Shown: positions 42,094 through 51,404 of the stretch, piece after piece
Position numbering within the stretch: the first letter of the stretch is position 1
How the letters are laid out: the number at the start of each line of letters is the position of its first letter
Source: Gracilaria vermiculophylla
Taxonomy: Eukaryota > Rhodophyta > Florideophyceae > Gracilariales > Gracilariaceae
Direction of reading: 5' to 3'
Assembly: GCA_019155205.2 (NCBI GenBank)
Contig: JAHNZQ020000016.1
Span: forward strand, 1,249,749-1,312,591
Length of the DNA stretch: 62,843 nucleotides
Program-made: the position numbers and the translations under genes
Notes under the pieces: model-generated
The model's input: the letters and a program-made list of their open reading frames with translations, nothing else
What the model was told of the DNA's origin: nothing
Database searches by the model: none

Positions 42094-43480
42094 AGCTCAG
42101 TTACGTGGAAATTATTCGGTCTGAATCAGTTAAACCGCACCCCGGTGTGCTTTTCAAGATCAAGAGATGCAGATAATCCGTAGGGTATGTCAGTTCAAAA
42201 GTTGATGGGGACATTAGTTCAAACAGTAGATCGAGGAGAGTGCTGAATAAATTCTCTCCACGCAAGTCAAGGTATCTTTCCAAACATGGAATGGTTTCGT
42301 TTGTCTTTTCTATCGGATACAAAAGGTCATCCAGCGGGTCATTAAGCACATTTTCATGTCTTCCTCTCTATTCTGTTCTTTGTGCGAAGCAGTATAGAGG
42401 CAGCCTTCGCGTCAAAAAAAAATCTGATCGCAGCCGTTCTAGATAGAATCAACAAAAAAGGCATTGTAAAAGATCTGTAACGTCAGTTTTTAGTTGCACG
42501 CCGAATATAGATTGGATGCCTTGACCATAAACGCATCGCCAAGCTAAGATATTAGAGGTTTTACATGTTATTTGGTTTCGATCCAGGCTCATAATAGAAC
42601 ACCAAAGAAGAACATTCTGAGAATTTCTGGTCGTCGTGCTCAGATTTGATTCTAATGCAGTCCGGAACACTCTTGTGCGTAGCAACGTGGGTTGGATCCT
42701 CACGCTAGTATTCAAGGAAAACAATTTCGTCCGTACCGTAATCTGTCACGGCCTGTAATTGCAAGATCCAGCTTTCAGTCGAGAGTTCGCCGACCCGATT
42801 CATCACATTGCCTTTTCACTTTCCGTCCTTCTCTCTCTCAACCTCTTCATAGTTTAGGCCTTGAATTCAACATCTGTTTGTGGACCAGAATGTTTCTCAG
42901 ATCGCCCATAGTGGCCTGAACCTGCAATTGATTATACCGACGTGATTCTCGAGTGTTGCAGAAAATACCTTAAAACGCGTTCTACGAGACTTTAACTAAG
43001 CTTGAAATGCAATAATTTGAAGTTATGCATCACTGACAATAGACAAAGGCAATACGCGTTCTTGGTCCAATTTGGGTATCTCGTTTACCTGTCAGCTTTG
43101 CACAGGCAAGTTCAAAGTTCGTCGAAGATCTGCTGTTTGCCACGAAAACCCCGGTCTGATTTCATTTCATCAATGTTCGTTGTTATCCAACAATAATCCG
43201 GAATTGTAAGGAGAGGTTTGTGTGAAAAGCTCACGTCGATTTATCGACCAAGATTAAAGATTTGATTCTTAGTCGTTAAGCGCAATTTAAGGAAACACGG
43301 CGGAAGAATTCTGGTCGTCAATCGGCAGCAACGGCAATACTTAACGACTGTAACACAATCCAGACTTCGAGGTTCCGACGGTTAATTGAAGAAAATCGGA
43401 ACAAAGGGCCCACATTCCTTGCCGAAACTTGGTACATTTTTACTACTCTCGACTCTACCAATTCCTAGACGGTATTCACC
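42094..43480. other. 1.4-kb intergenic region, nothing recognised
   Basis: Separates bL32m from the cyclin gene. Open frames are all under 95 codons and show no domain. Confidence 0.35.
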
Positions 43481-44380
43481 ATGAGCAGAGAAGCAACTGA
43501 TAAAGTCCGAGAGATTTCGGCATCAGGGGACAACAATGAAGTGAGTCGTGAACAACAAATTCCGTATAATTTGCGAAAACGACCGCGCAGGACGGGTAAA
43601 GAGGATTCGGATCCAGAGTGGAACAAGAACAAGAGACGGACTAGAACGGGAAGGTCCTTGGAGAAGAAAACGGCTTACGTGAAGGGGAATGACAGAAACG
43701 GTCCGGAACGCGGACAAGGGCGCGAGCGAGAGCGAGGGTGCGAGCGAGGGGAAACACGAGGGCGAGATCGATGGCATGGGCAGGGGCGAAGGCGAGGCCG
43801 AGGGCATAGACAAGGGCGAGGGCAAGGAAAAGGAGACGAGCATCCACGAGGGCGAAGGCGAGACCAAAAGGCAGTCGATTCGAACAGGAAGCGTGATAGG
43901 AGCGAATCCAGGATGCAGGCTAAGAAGAGACTGAAGGGGGACTCTATCTGCCAGAGACAACGCCAGTGGGATATGCTGCGGAGACTCGGGCAAGCTGTGG
44001 TAGACGTTTGTTCGTGTGCAGACCAGGAGGAGCGGAAAGCGACGTTTGAGGCAGTTGAGTTCTTTCTTGAGCTCCTTGGACACAGCAGTTTGTGGGAGGA
44101 AAGTGTCTTCATTACAGCTCTAGTCCTGATTGATAGAGTTATCTCTGCCAAAAACCCTATCACAGTAACCCCTCATAGAGTCTGCGAACTGTTTTGTGGT
44201 CTCGTTCTGTTAGCGTCGAAGTTCTTACGTGATCTCCCAACATTGAATTGGGAAGCAAGCACATTTGTGAGTCTGGAACAAATCCACAAAACAGAGTATG
44301 AGCTTCTGAAATGTTTAGATTGGAACGTTTGGGTATCCGAGGTTGAATTCGACAAGTATAAAGCAATGATTATGAGATAA
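43481..44380 (+). CDS. Cyclin-box protein with Arg/Gly-rich N-terminus
   Basis: An intronless gene of 299 aa. Residues ~165-290 form one cyclin box: WEESVFITALVLIDRVIS (helix 1-2 with the conserved R), HRVCELFCGLVLLASKFL (the KF/K position), NWEASTFVSLEQIHKTEYEL and LKCLDWNVWVS. The order and spacing (NP-x-T-x-x-HR and a short box at the C-terminus) recall Pho80-like P/U-type cyclins. Residues ~70-145 are a low-complexity RG/RE/GR tract encoded by a degenerate GGGCGA-type hexamer repeat. Cyclins activate a CDK partner; which one is unknown. The last 11 bp overlap the end of the convergent DUF2064 gene. Confidence 0.85.
   Translation: MSREATDKVREISASGDNNEVSREQQIPYNLRKRPRRTGKEDSDPEWNKNKRRTRTGRSLEKKTAYVKGNDRNGPERGQGRERERGCERGETRGRDRWHGQGRRRGRGHRQGRGQGKGDEHPRGRRRDQKAVDSNRKRDRSESRMQAKKRLKGDSICQRQRQWDMLRRLGQAVVDVCSCADQEERKATFEAVEFFLELLGHSSLWEESVFITALVLIDRVISAKNPITVTPHRVCELFCGLVLLASKFLRDLPTLNWEASTFVSLEQIHKTEYELLKCLDWNVWVSEVEFDKYKAMIMR
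43713..43862. repeat. Degenerate gagggcgag-type hexamer/nonamer repeat inside the cyclin CDS
   Basis: Many copies of gagggc / cgaggg / gcgagg variants in a row, coding for the Arg/Gly-rich tract in the gene frame and for Glu/Gly in the next frame. Likely expandable. Confidence 0.7.
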
Positions 44381-45047
44381 AGAACTTATTAAGGTCATCG
44401 GGCGTGTCTATGTCTCTCAGCGTTGGTAGGGTTTCAATTGAAAGACCCAATGACTCCGCGGCGGCGACCGTGGTTCTTAAAACTGCAGAGGTGCTCCATG
44501 GTATTGAGGTAAAGAGGTTTTTGTACAGAACCTTGAGACCAAGAAGATAGTAACCACCGTCCTCAGCTGGTCCAATGACGACGTCAGCCTCGTCAAGAAA
44601 AGCAAATGCATCCATTAGGATACTCTCATTCAGGCCTGGGGCATCCGATCCTACTACAACGACTTTCGAGGCACCATGGGCAAATGACCTCTCGAAAGCT
44701 GCAATAAGACGGTCACCGAGGTCGCCGCCTTCCTGAGTTATAACTACCTGACGCTCCGTCGGTTTCAGCCACTTTTCCACTTCTAAGGCGGACGTTTCAT
44801 CCTTGGCCGCGTAGTGGATGATAACTTGCGCATTTGAATCGCGAGATTGATATGATCGCAAGGTTGTGAGTGTTCGTTGTGTGAGCTGATTTGATATTTG
44901 AGCAGCACCTTCCGGGCCTTTAGCAGGGATAAGCCGTGTTTTTGCAAAACCAGGTGTAGGATATTTTGTAAACAAAATGATATGACTTGGACATTGCGAT
45001 GAAATAACGTCTTGCATGGGGTGTGTGCTTCTGCCGTATGTTTGCAT
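44370..45047 (-). CDS. DUF2064 / TIGR04282-type glycosyltransferase-like protein
   Basis: 225 aa from the first ATG (45047); the open frame begins slightly upstream with a non-ATG codon. The GT-A-like nucleotidyl/glycosyl-transferase core has FTKYPTPGFAKTRLIP, the tail of helix 1 GPEGAAQ, GGDLGDRL, VVVGSDAPGL (SDxP metal-binding motif), DVVIGPAEDGGYYLLGL and PWSTSAVLRTT, with the ending LRDIDTPDDL. This set defines the bacterial/cyanobacterial DUF2064 family, often encoded with radical-SAM genes in bacteria; its substrate is not established. The presence in a nuclear genome suggests endosymbiotic or other bacterial origin. It overlaps the cyclin gene tail-to-tail by 11 bp. Confidence 0.88.
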   Translation of the reverse strand: MQTYGRSTHPMQDVISSQCPSHIILFTKYPTPGFAKTRLIPAKGPEGAAQISNQLTQRTLTTLRSYQSRDSNAQVIIHYAAKDETSALEVEKWLKPTERQVVITQEGGDLGDRLIAAFERSFAHGASKVVVVGSDAPGLNESILMDAFAFLDEADVVIGPAEDGGYYLLGLKVLYKNLFTSIPWSTSAVLRTTVAAAESLGLSIETLPTLRDIDTPDDLNKFFIS

Positions 45048-45292
45048 TAATATAGAACGTAGCAACGTCGACTTCTGCTTTCGATGTGGCGATCAAATTC
45101 TCGACTATATGAACATCTGCTCTGTTCTTAACATGACTGTCAAGTCTCAAGAAAGCGAGCTTCTCGAATAACTCAGCGTTGGTGCCCTGAGTTAAAAATT
45201 GCTACGAAGGATGATGGAAAATAAGAAGTGGGGGTGCGGAAGGCGCTTGTGACAGAAGCAGAGTGGGGAACCGGACTAGCCGCTAAGCGATG

Positions 45293-45392
45293 NNNNNNNN
45301 NNNNNNNNNNNNNNNNNNNNNNNNNNNNNNNNNNNNNNNNNNNNNNNNNNNNNNNNNNNNNNNNNNNNNNNNNNNNNNNNNNNNNNNNNNNN
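45293..45392. other. Assembly gap (100 N)
   Basis: A run of exactly 100 N, the usual placeholder for a gap of unknown size. It removes the 5' part of the 5S gene and possibly an inverted partner. Confidence 0.99.
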
Positions 45393-45483
45393 CCGCATCC
45401 CATCCCGAACTGCGAAGCTAAGTCACTTTGAGCTGGGCTAGTACTGACATGAGGGATCGGTCTGGAATCCCCAGTGCCGAATG
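45393..45483 (+). rRNA. 5S ribosomal RNA gene, 3' three quarters (5' part in gap)
   Basis: The sequence starting ccgcatcccatcccgaactg and continuing gcgaagctaagt, gggctagtactgacatgagg and ending tctggaatccccagtgccg follows the universal 5S pattern (helix III loop CCCATCCCGAACT, the internal promoter box GGGCTAGTAC, and helix IV/V). About 90 of ~120 nt are visible; the first ~30 nt are in the N gap. A run of eight T follows directly. Transcribed by RNA polymerase III; the product is part of the cytosolic large ribosomal subunit. Confidence 0.93.
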
Positions 45484-45491
45484 TTTTTTTT
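45484..45491 (+). terminator. Pol III T-run terminator of the 5S gene
   Basis: Eight T immediately after the predicted 3' end of 5S rRNA, the standard RNA polymerase III stop. Confidence 0.85.
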
Positions 45492-45646
45492 CCCCTCCCT
45501 CTCTTTCATGTCTCCCCCTCATCGCTTAGCGGCTAGTCCGGTTCCCCACTCTGCTTCTGTCACAAGCGCCTTCCGCACCCCCACTTCTTATTTTCCATCA
45601 TCCTTCGTAGCAATTTTTAACTCAGGGCACCAACGCTGAGTTATTC

Positions 45647-45981
45647 AAATAATCACTTGGACCTTCTTGATTCAATCGCGCTCCGACTTTCCCTGTAACA
45701 TGGGAGCTTCTGTTCACAGATGGCAATGGCAATTTGGCAGCTGATGAGCCATTGACGAGTACTATTGGGTCTTGCCGACTTCCGGGCATATTCTCATCTG
45801 GTCCTGGATAGTAGTCGCTGTTCAACGTGTACATTGCCAATTGTCACAACCCTGAGACACAAATGGTGCTGCCTGCAAGCGATTCACAACATCACTTTGT
45901 ACTTCTCAAGTTGTTCCAGGTACGCTGGCAGTACAGAACGCCGGGTGTTTCTTCTCGCCTTCGACGTCCACTGCACTAAGA
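45647..45981. other. Intergenic upstream of SDR gene
   Basis: 335 bp; no feature apart from the presumed SDR promoter. Confidence 0.4.
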
Positions 45982-46989
45982 ATGCCACAAAGCACTCTGG
46001 AATATCTGGCCGGCTTCGTAAAGCTAACACTAGATACACTTTCTCAGCGACTGGTCAATCCAAAGACATACCCGCACCCCCTCTTTCAATCCGATGACAC
46101 CTACCTCCGAGACAAAACTGCCATTGTCACTGGCGCAAACACTGGAATTGGTTTCCAAACCGCTCGCTTGCTAGCGGAAGCAGGCGCAAATGTAATCCTC
46201 GCCTGCAGAAATCTAAACAAAGCTCAGTTCGCGGCAGACAGTATTCGAAACTCGCATCCAACCGCTCGTGTGGAAGTTGCTAAACTTGACCTTTCTGATT
46301 TACAATCAGTGCGACAGTTTGCCCATAATTTTGGCAAACAGCCATGTCATATGCTTGTTCTTAACGCTGGTATTATGGCTGCAGATCGATCTGTTCCTGA
46401 AGCGCATTTCATGGTGAATCATGCGGCGCATGCGTTGTTATCGTTGTTGCTATTGAATAACGTGGCCATGGTTCACGGCCGCATTGTTTTCATATCGAGT
46501 CTCACCCTGTTGATTTCCGATCTTCATTTTGAGGATATCAGCTTTTCGAATCGACGATACAATTGGATGACAGCATATGCCAACAGCAAGTTAAGTATGA
46601 TATTGTTCATGCGCGCTCTCCATAAACGAGTGGGAAAAACCATCGTGTTGAATGCCGTACATCCGGGAGAGGCTACTTCCGATGTTGCAAGATATCTTGG
46701 CAAGATTTGGATGACGCTGCACAAAAAAGTCGGCAAGCTGTTTTTACTTTCCGTGTTTGAATCAGCTCGGACGTCTGTGTTCGTTGCCGGCGCAGAGGAA
46801 GTTCGACAAGGTGATAATCTGTTTCATCGCATCGACCGAATTGTCAGCATCCCGCCACGTCTCGTCGGTGAGACTGACGTAGAACGCTTATGGGACATCA
46901 CTTTAAAAGCTGTTCAGGTGAACGACCGTGATCTTGATGCTTTAAATGGATTGATGGGCGTTAAACACCAAAGTGAGGATAAGACTTGA
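45982..46989 (+). CDS. Short-chain dehydrogenase/reductase (retinol dehydrogenase/WWOX-like)
   Basis: An intronless gene of 335 aa. A classical SDR Rossmann fold: TGANTGIG at 50-57 (cofactor binding), an ACRN motif after strand 2 suggesting NADP preference, LDLSD, NAGIM (128-132), the active-site Ser in ISSL (172/173), Y199 and K203 (YANSK), and PGE after strand 6. The order and the RDH11/14-like spacing place it in the SDR7C-type group that reduces retinal-like or other lipophilic carbonyls; the substrate here is unknown. The ~40-residue N-terminal extension includes a moderately hydrophobic segment that could bind membrane. Confidence 0.92.
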   Translation: MPQSTLEYLAGFVKLTLDTLSQRLVNPKTYPHPLFQSDDTYLRDKTAIVTGANTGIGFQTARLLAEAGANVILACRNLNKAQFAADSIRNSHPTARVEVAKLDLSDLQSVRQFAHNFGKQPCHMLVLNAGIMAADRSVPEAHFMVNHAAHALLSLLLLNNVAMVHGRIVFISSLTLLISDLHFEDISFSNRRYNWMTAYANSKLSMILFMRALHKRVGKTIVLNAVHPGEATSDVARYLGKIWMTLHKKVGKLFLLSVFESARTSVFVAGAEEVRQGDNLFHRIDRIVSIPPRLVGETDVERLWDITLKAVQVNDRDLDALNGLMGVKHQSEDKT

Positions 46990-47686
46990 ATTTGGAGATT
47001 TCGTTGACCAGTGATAGCCAAACCTACGAAGGGTACAATACAACAGGAATCATGCCCTTCATTCATTCCATGATGTGCGCGCTTCGGACAGTCCTTTCAA
47101 TTTCACTACGTTGCGTCGCTCTATCGCTTTTCCATCCGCGTCAAAACTCTCACTTGACGTAGATGAGCCCACCCTCGATCCAATCCAATCACGAAAGAAG
47201 CAGTATTAGAGTTGGTGATTTCACAATGTTCTCCGCCCAAATTTAGCTACGGATCTTTCCATTGCAACAGACGCAATTACCTGTAGCCCGAATGCACACA
47301 TGGGGTCCCGTTCACTGTGGTTTGATTGGATAGTAACGGCGACGCGAGCGTCACTGGGTTTCTCGGAAATCACTGATAGCGTAGCTAATCGATTGGTTTG
47401 CTGTTTCCGAGATGGAACTCGTGCGAAGAAAAAAATCTAGGAGGAAGCGTAAGTGATCGCTAGGAGTTTAATAACATTTCTCGTACAAACAGTGAGTTTC
47501 GACCAGCCCAAAATTAACACATTGCTCTTAGCGCTTCGTAACACAGAAAGCATACATCGATGATACCGCTGTGGCCGCCTAAGACCAAGTTTCGAGCCAG
47601 ATATCTAGATGTGAAGCGCTACCGATTCCAAACCGCTGATAGCTCTCAAAGCGGTTTCTAGTACATGGTGTCACGAAGAGAGTAAT
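46990..47686. other. Convergent intergenic region
   Basis: About 700 bp between SDR (plus) and the minus-strand gene ending at 47687; nothing recognised. Confidence 0.35.
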
Positions 47687-48418
47687 TCACCGTTTTGGTT
47701 GTCCGCCTGGCATTAATTCCAACGTGGTGAAGACGATTCGAGCCCATTGACTGCGAATACTAACTTGCCCCTTATCGAGAGAGGGACTATTGTCATCTCT
47801 TTTCAGACTGAGCTCCAGTTTGTACCGCTGCAGATCAAGTCCCCTCTGCGCAGCGTCATACACATTGTTGACGAAGGCAGCAAGTCCCGGCATGAGCTCT
47901 TTGACGTCTGAAGCTCCTATGTCGGCAGCAATGTCGATGGTGGAATTGGTTTCTGTGGGAAACTGACATCGCTTGAGAGTAAGATAAACCAGAGCCAGCC
48001 AGATGAATCTTGTCTTTTTCTCATCGTCGTTGAGGCGCGTGTCGCGCCCCATGTACGTGGTGTGCTTTTCATGAGTGACCAGTTCGAATTTAAGTGCAGT
48101 GAGAGAGTAGCCCGCCTTGTACGAGGCGGCTGCGGCCAGGACAAAAGAACGGATGGCGTTGGTGTATTCTGGACCGACGCCGGAGGTCATGAGACGCAGC
48201 CACACATTTCGGAACGAAAGTTCAAGAGCGCCGCAGAGGACGGCTCCTGATGGGGCTTGGCCGTCTGACGAGGGCTCTCCGGCGCAACGCGGGGCGCAAC
48301 GCGAACGCGAGGGGCGCTCAGGAACATGTGGAGCACGCGGGCGCCGTGGTGGAGAAGTTCGGCCGGCGAGTGGGCGGCCCGTGAGCTGGAACGGTGAAAG
48401 GAACACGAAGGCAGTCAT
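47687..48418 (-). CDS. Plastid-type conserved-looking protein of unknown function
   Basis: 243 aa from an ATG at 48418; the frame stays open upstream to 49138 only because that DNA is GC-rich. Residues 1-70 are Arg/Pro/Ser-rich with an early Phe (MTAFVFLSPFQL), like a red-algal plastid leader. The mature part has ELSFRNVWLRLMTSGVGPEY, FVLAAAASYKAGYSL, FIWLALVYLTLKR and VFTTLELMPGG, two similar helical halves each starting with a long helix. The look is of a cyanobacterium-derived protein, but I could not name the family. Confidence 0.7.
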   Translation of the reverse strand: MTAFVFLSPFQLTGRPLAGRTSPPRRPRAPHVPERPSRSRCAPRCAGEPSSDGQAPSGAVLCGALELSFRNVWLRLMTSGVGPEYTNAIRSFVLAAAASYKAGYSLTALKFELVTHEKHTTYMGRDTRLNDDEKKTRFIWLALVYLTLKRCQFPTETNSTIDIAADIGASDVKELMPGLAAFVNNVYDAAQRGLDLQRYKLELSLKRDDNSPSLDKGQVSIRSQWARIVFTTLELMPGGQPKR

Positions 48419-48963
48419 TGGCGTCTTGAACAGCGTGAAAAGTGAACGGAGGGTGCAGTGCTGCTGACGCGTATGAATGCGGCTGCGAGGGGCTGGGTGA
48501 ACGAGTAGTGGATTCAAGTTCGCGGGCGAGTCGCGGATGGCGGTTAGCGGAAATGAGTGCCAGCTAATGTAGAGCTGCGGCGCGAGGTGGAAGCGTTGCA
48601 GCAAAAGGGCACGGGTGGGGGCGATGGTTGCGATTGCGACACAGAACGGTGCGAGCGGCACGGGCGCGGAATGCGCACACGCGTCGCGGCGCGAGGTGGC
48701 CGGAAGCGCGGCAGCTTGCGGCGAGCGCGGCACGGCGACGTCGCCGTTGGGGCGCGCGCCGTTTGCTGTCACACGTGGACGCGGCCTCGCGCTGGCGCAC
48801 CGGTGCATGCGCACGCGGCTGCTCAGCGCCATGCGAGGGCGTGCGAGCACCAACAGACGCGCGTCGCCGCCGCCTGCGCGCGGGGGCGCGCTGCTGCGTT
48901 TGTTGCCGTCGCTGCGAGTGTCGCCCCTGGCGACGGAATGAGCTGTCGCCCAGCGCGCTGCCG
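48419..48963. promoter_or_regulatory. GC-rich, CpG-dense divergent region
   Basis: 545 bp between the starts of the minus-strand gene (48418) and the plus-strand ORF (48964). Extremely rich in GCG/CGC, with open frames on both strands that look spurious. Probably a shared promoter. Confidence 0.4.
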
Positions 48964-49533
48964 ATGAAGTTTTGCTGGTTTCTGTTCGCCTTGGCGCCGC
49001 TTTTGCAGCGCTGTCATGGCGAGAGCAACGTGACTGTCGGCGTTGCGCTGCTTGCCGAGCACGGCGGGCTGCCGACGTTGACGCCTGTGCCCAGCGCGGC
49101 CGTGAGGTTGAACGCTCCTCCGCCAGAACTGCCGCCACATGGCGTGCGCATCTACGACTCGCTACACCACGTTCCCACTCGCCTCCTCTCGGCGCATGTC
49201 AACGCCGCACCGCAGTGCGCCGCCACGCACACTTCCTCGCCGTTCCGACCGTACGTGTGCGGCTCTAGGTGCGAGAATGTGCTACTTGCCATGCGTGCGC
49301 ACTGCAAAGCACCCCACGGATGGGTTCCGTGCGCCAAGCCGAGGAAGTTCCGCCGCTGTCTGGCGAGGGTTTGCTACCGCGCCAGCGGCGCCACACGTCA
49401 CGCCCGCGCGCCTGCCGCGTTTTACGACCGCTCTAGCGTGGCCATTGTGCGCTACCACCGGCCGCTTCCGGCGTACGAAAGGAGGGCGAGACGAAACCGC
49501 CAGTCCAGCACGCAGAGCGCCCTCTTTAAGTGA
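48964..49533 (+). CDS. Possible secreted Cys-containing protein (189 aa)
   Basis: An ATG-started frame whose first 20 residues, MKFCWFLFALAPLLQRCHGE, have the charge-hydrophobic core-polar pattern of a signal peptide with a plausible cleavage after CHG. The mature part has seven Cys, six of them within about 45 residues (VCGSRC, HCKA, PCAK, RCLARVC), and a Arg-rich tail. No family is recognised. The surrounding DNA is very GC-rich, so long frames occur by chance, and the ORF could be spurious; the signal peptide is the main argument for it. Confidence 0.45.
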   Translation: MKFCWFLFALAPLLQRCHGESNVTVGVALLAEHGGLPTLTPVPSAAVRLNAPPPELPPHGVRIYDSLHHVPTRLLSAHVNAAPQCAATHTSSPFRPYVCGSRCENVLLAMRAHCKAPHGWVPCAKPRKFRRCLARVCYRASGATRHARAPAAFYDRSSVAIVRYHRPLPAYERRARRNRQSSTQSALFK

Positions 49534-49769
49534 CCTTAACCACCGCTTCTCACCTCGCCAGGTGCACGTAGCCCGCGCAAGCTCCCGTACCCGCTGCCTG
49601 CACTGACGTGGGAACCATTGGACGTGGCCACTGGCACCGCTCCACGTGTAATAATAAATCCCCTGCGCGAACGCTTCCCGTCAGCCCACAACCACACGAC
49701 GAGGTCCACCTCGGGCGTGCGTCCTTTCATCGCCCACCCCTTGTCGCCCATGCACCCCCCCCCTCCACC

Positions 49770-51404
49770 ATGACCGTCGCCTTCGTCTCACCGTACGCCT
49801 CGCGCCTGTTTTGCACCCCGCTTCCCTCATTTGCAAGCGCTTTTTTAAAGCCTACTGATCGCTTGGTGCGCGCGCGCGGCGCCGCTGCATTCGCCGTCAG
49901 GCGATTGCCGTTTGCCACCGCCGTCGCCCCCACTGGCGCCACGTCAAAGTCGCAGCCTGCCATACCGCGCACCAAGCTCAACACCGTCACGCCGCAGCTT
50001 GTCGGCGACACGCTCTGCGTCAAGGGCTGGGTTCGCTCCGTGCGCGCACAGAAAGCTTTTGCATTCATCGATCTCAACGACGGCACTAATCTTTCAGGGC
50101 TGCAGATTGTGGTGGATGGCGAGGCGCCCTGCTTTCCGCTCGTTTCGAACCTCTCCACGGGCTGCTCCATCAGTGCCGTTGGCCAACTCGTGCCGTCGAT
50201 GGGCTCTGCGCAGCCGCTGGAATTGCGCGCTTCTGCACTCAAGTTAATTGGCACTGCTGGCGACTATCCGCTGCAGAAGAAGCGTCACTCGTTGGAGTTT
50301 TTGCGCTCCATTGCTCACCTGAGGCCGAGAACCAATTCCATTGCCGCTGTTTCGAGGATACGATCCGCGTTGTCATTTGCTACGCACTCTTTTTTCGCCG
50401 AGCAGGGCTTTGTTTATGTGCACGCTCCGTTGATTACTGCCAGTGACTGTGAGGGCGCCGGCGAGATGTTCCGCGTCACTACTGCGCTGAATGCTGATGG
50501 AACCCCGACTACGTACGGCAATGCGAGCGTTCGAGATTCTGCGAGCAACGTTGCCAAGGTGGATTTTCGCAATGACTTCTTTGGAAAGCCCTCTTTTCTC
50601 ACTGTTTCTGGTCAGCTCAGTGCGGAATGCTTTGCGACGGCTTTGGGTGATGTTTACACATTTGGGCCAACGTTTCGAGCGGAAAACAGTAACACGTCTA
50701 GACATCTGGCCGAGTTTTGGATGATAGAACCGGAGATGGCGTTTGCGGATTTGAGCGATGACATGGACAACGCTGAACGTCTTGTTAAATACCTTGTGTC
50801 CCATGTGTTGCAAAAGTGTGAGGAGGACCTTGCGTTTTTCGATCGCTTTATTCAAAAGGGCCTTTTGCAAAAGTTGAAGACTGTCGTGGACGAGGACTTT
50901 GCGCGCATCACGTACACAGAGGCTATTGAGATTCTTGAGAAGGTTAACAAACCGAACAAGAAGGGAAAGAAACGGTTTGAATTTGATGTGCGATGGGGGT
51001 TGGACTTGCAGTCTGAGCATGAGCGATACCTGGCCGAACAACATTTTCAAAAGCCAGTATTTGTTTACAATTACCCGAGTGCCATTAAAGCGTTCTACAT
51101 GCGAGAAAATGACGAGGATGATGGAAAAACTTGCGCGGCAATGGACATGCTTGTACCAGGAATCGGAGAGCTCGTGGGAGGCAGTCAGAGAGAGGAGCGA
51201 TTGGAAGTGCTGCAGGAAAAAATTGAGCGGAACGGTCTGGAAAAAGAAGCCTATTGGTGGTATCTGGATCTCAGACGGTTTGGGAGCGTGCCACACGCTG
51301 GATACGGCTTGGGCTTCGAGAGACTGGTGCAGTTTGTCACCGGCATGGAGAACATCCGAGACGTGATTCCGTTCCCGAGATACCCGGGGAACGCGGAGTT
51401 TTGA
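49770..51404 (+). CDS. NARS2: Asparaginyl-tRNA synthetase, bacterial/organellar type
   Basis: An intronless gene of 544 aa from the ATG at 49770 (good context ccaccATG; an upstream in-frame non-ATG start was rejected). Residues 1-65 are Arg/Ala/Pro-rich with Phe near the start, an organelle leader. Residues ~75-170 form the OB-fold anticodon-binding domain ([28 protein letters not shown]). The class II catalytic domain shows motif 2 ([20 protein letters not shown], with R303, A304, E305) and motif 3 ([12 protein letters not shown], residues 511-522). It charges tRNA-Asn in plastid and/or mitochondria. Confidence 0.95.
   Translation: MTVAFVSPYASRLFCTPLPSFASAFLKPTDRLVRARGAAAFAVRRLPFATAVAPTGATSKSQPAIPRTKLNTVTPQLVGDTLCVKGWVRSVRAQKAFAFIDLNDGTNLSGLQIVVDGEAPCFPLVSNLSTGCSISAVGQLVPSMGSAQPLELRASALKLIGTAGDYPLQKKRHSLEFLRSIAHLRPRTNSIAAVSRIRSALSFATHSFFAEQGFVYVHAPLITASDCEGAGEMFRVTTALNADGTPTTYGNASVRDSASNVAKVDFRNDFFGKPSFLTVSGQLSAECFATALGDVYTFGPTFRAENSNTSRHLAEFWMIEPEMAFADLSDDMDNAERLVKYLVSHVLQKCEEDLAFFDRFIQKGLLQKLKTVVDEDFARITYTEAIEILEKVNKPNKKGKKRFEFDVRWGLDLQSEHERYLAEQHFQKPVFVYNYPSAIKAFYMRENDEDDGKTCAAMDMLVPGIGELVGGSQREERLEVLQEKIERNGLEKEAYWWYLDLRRFGSVPHAGYGLGFERLVQFVTGMENIRDVIPFPRYPGNAEF

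Larger units (their letters stand above)
45166..45646. repeat. Perfect 127-bp inverted repeat flanking a gap and the 5S rRNA gene
   Basis: 45166-45292 is the exact reverse complement of 45520-45646 over all 127 bp (outer ends gaataactca and tgagttattc; inner ends gctaagcgatg and catcgcttagc). Between the arms lie 100 N, the 3' part of a 5S gene and its trailer. The left arm runs straight into the gap, so the palindrome probably continues there. Confidence 0.95.

Noticed and set aside
48419..49138. Upstream extension of the minus-strand plastid-type protein to 483 aa
   Set aside because: The extra residues are Arg/Ala/Ser-rich, come from CpG-dense DNA with few stop codons, and there is a good ATG with a leader-like sequence at 48418.
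49608..49769. Longer N-terminus of AsnRS
   Set aside because: It begins at a non-ATG codon and its composition is unlike a leader; ATG 49770 with ccacc context begins a typical leader.
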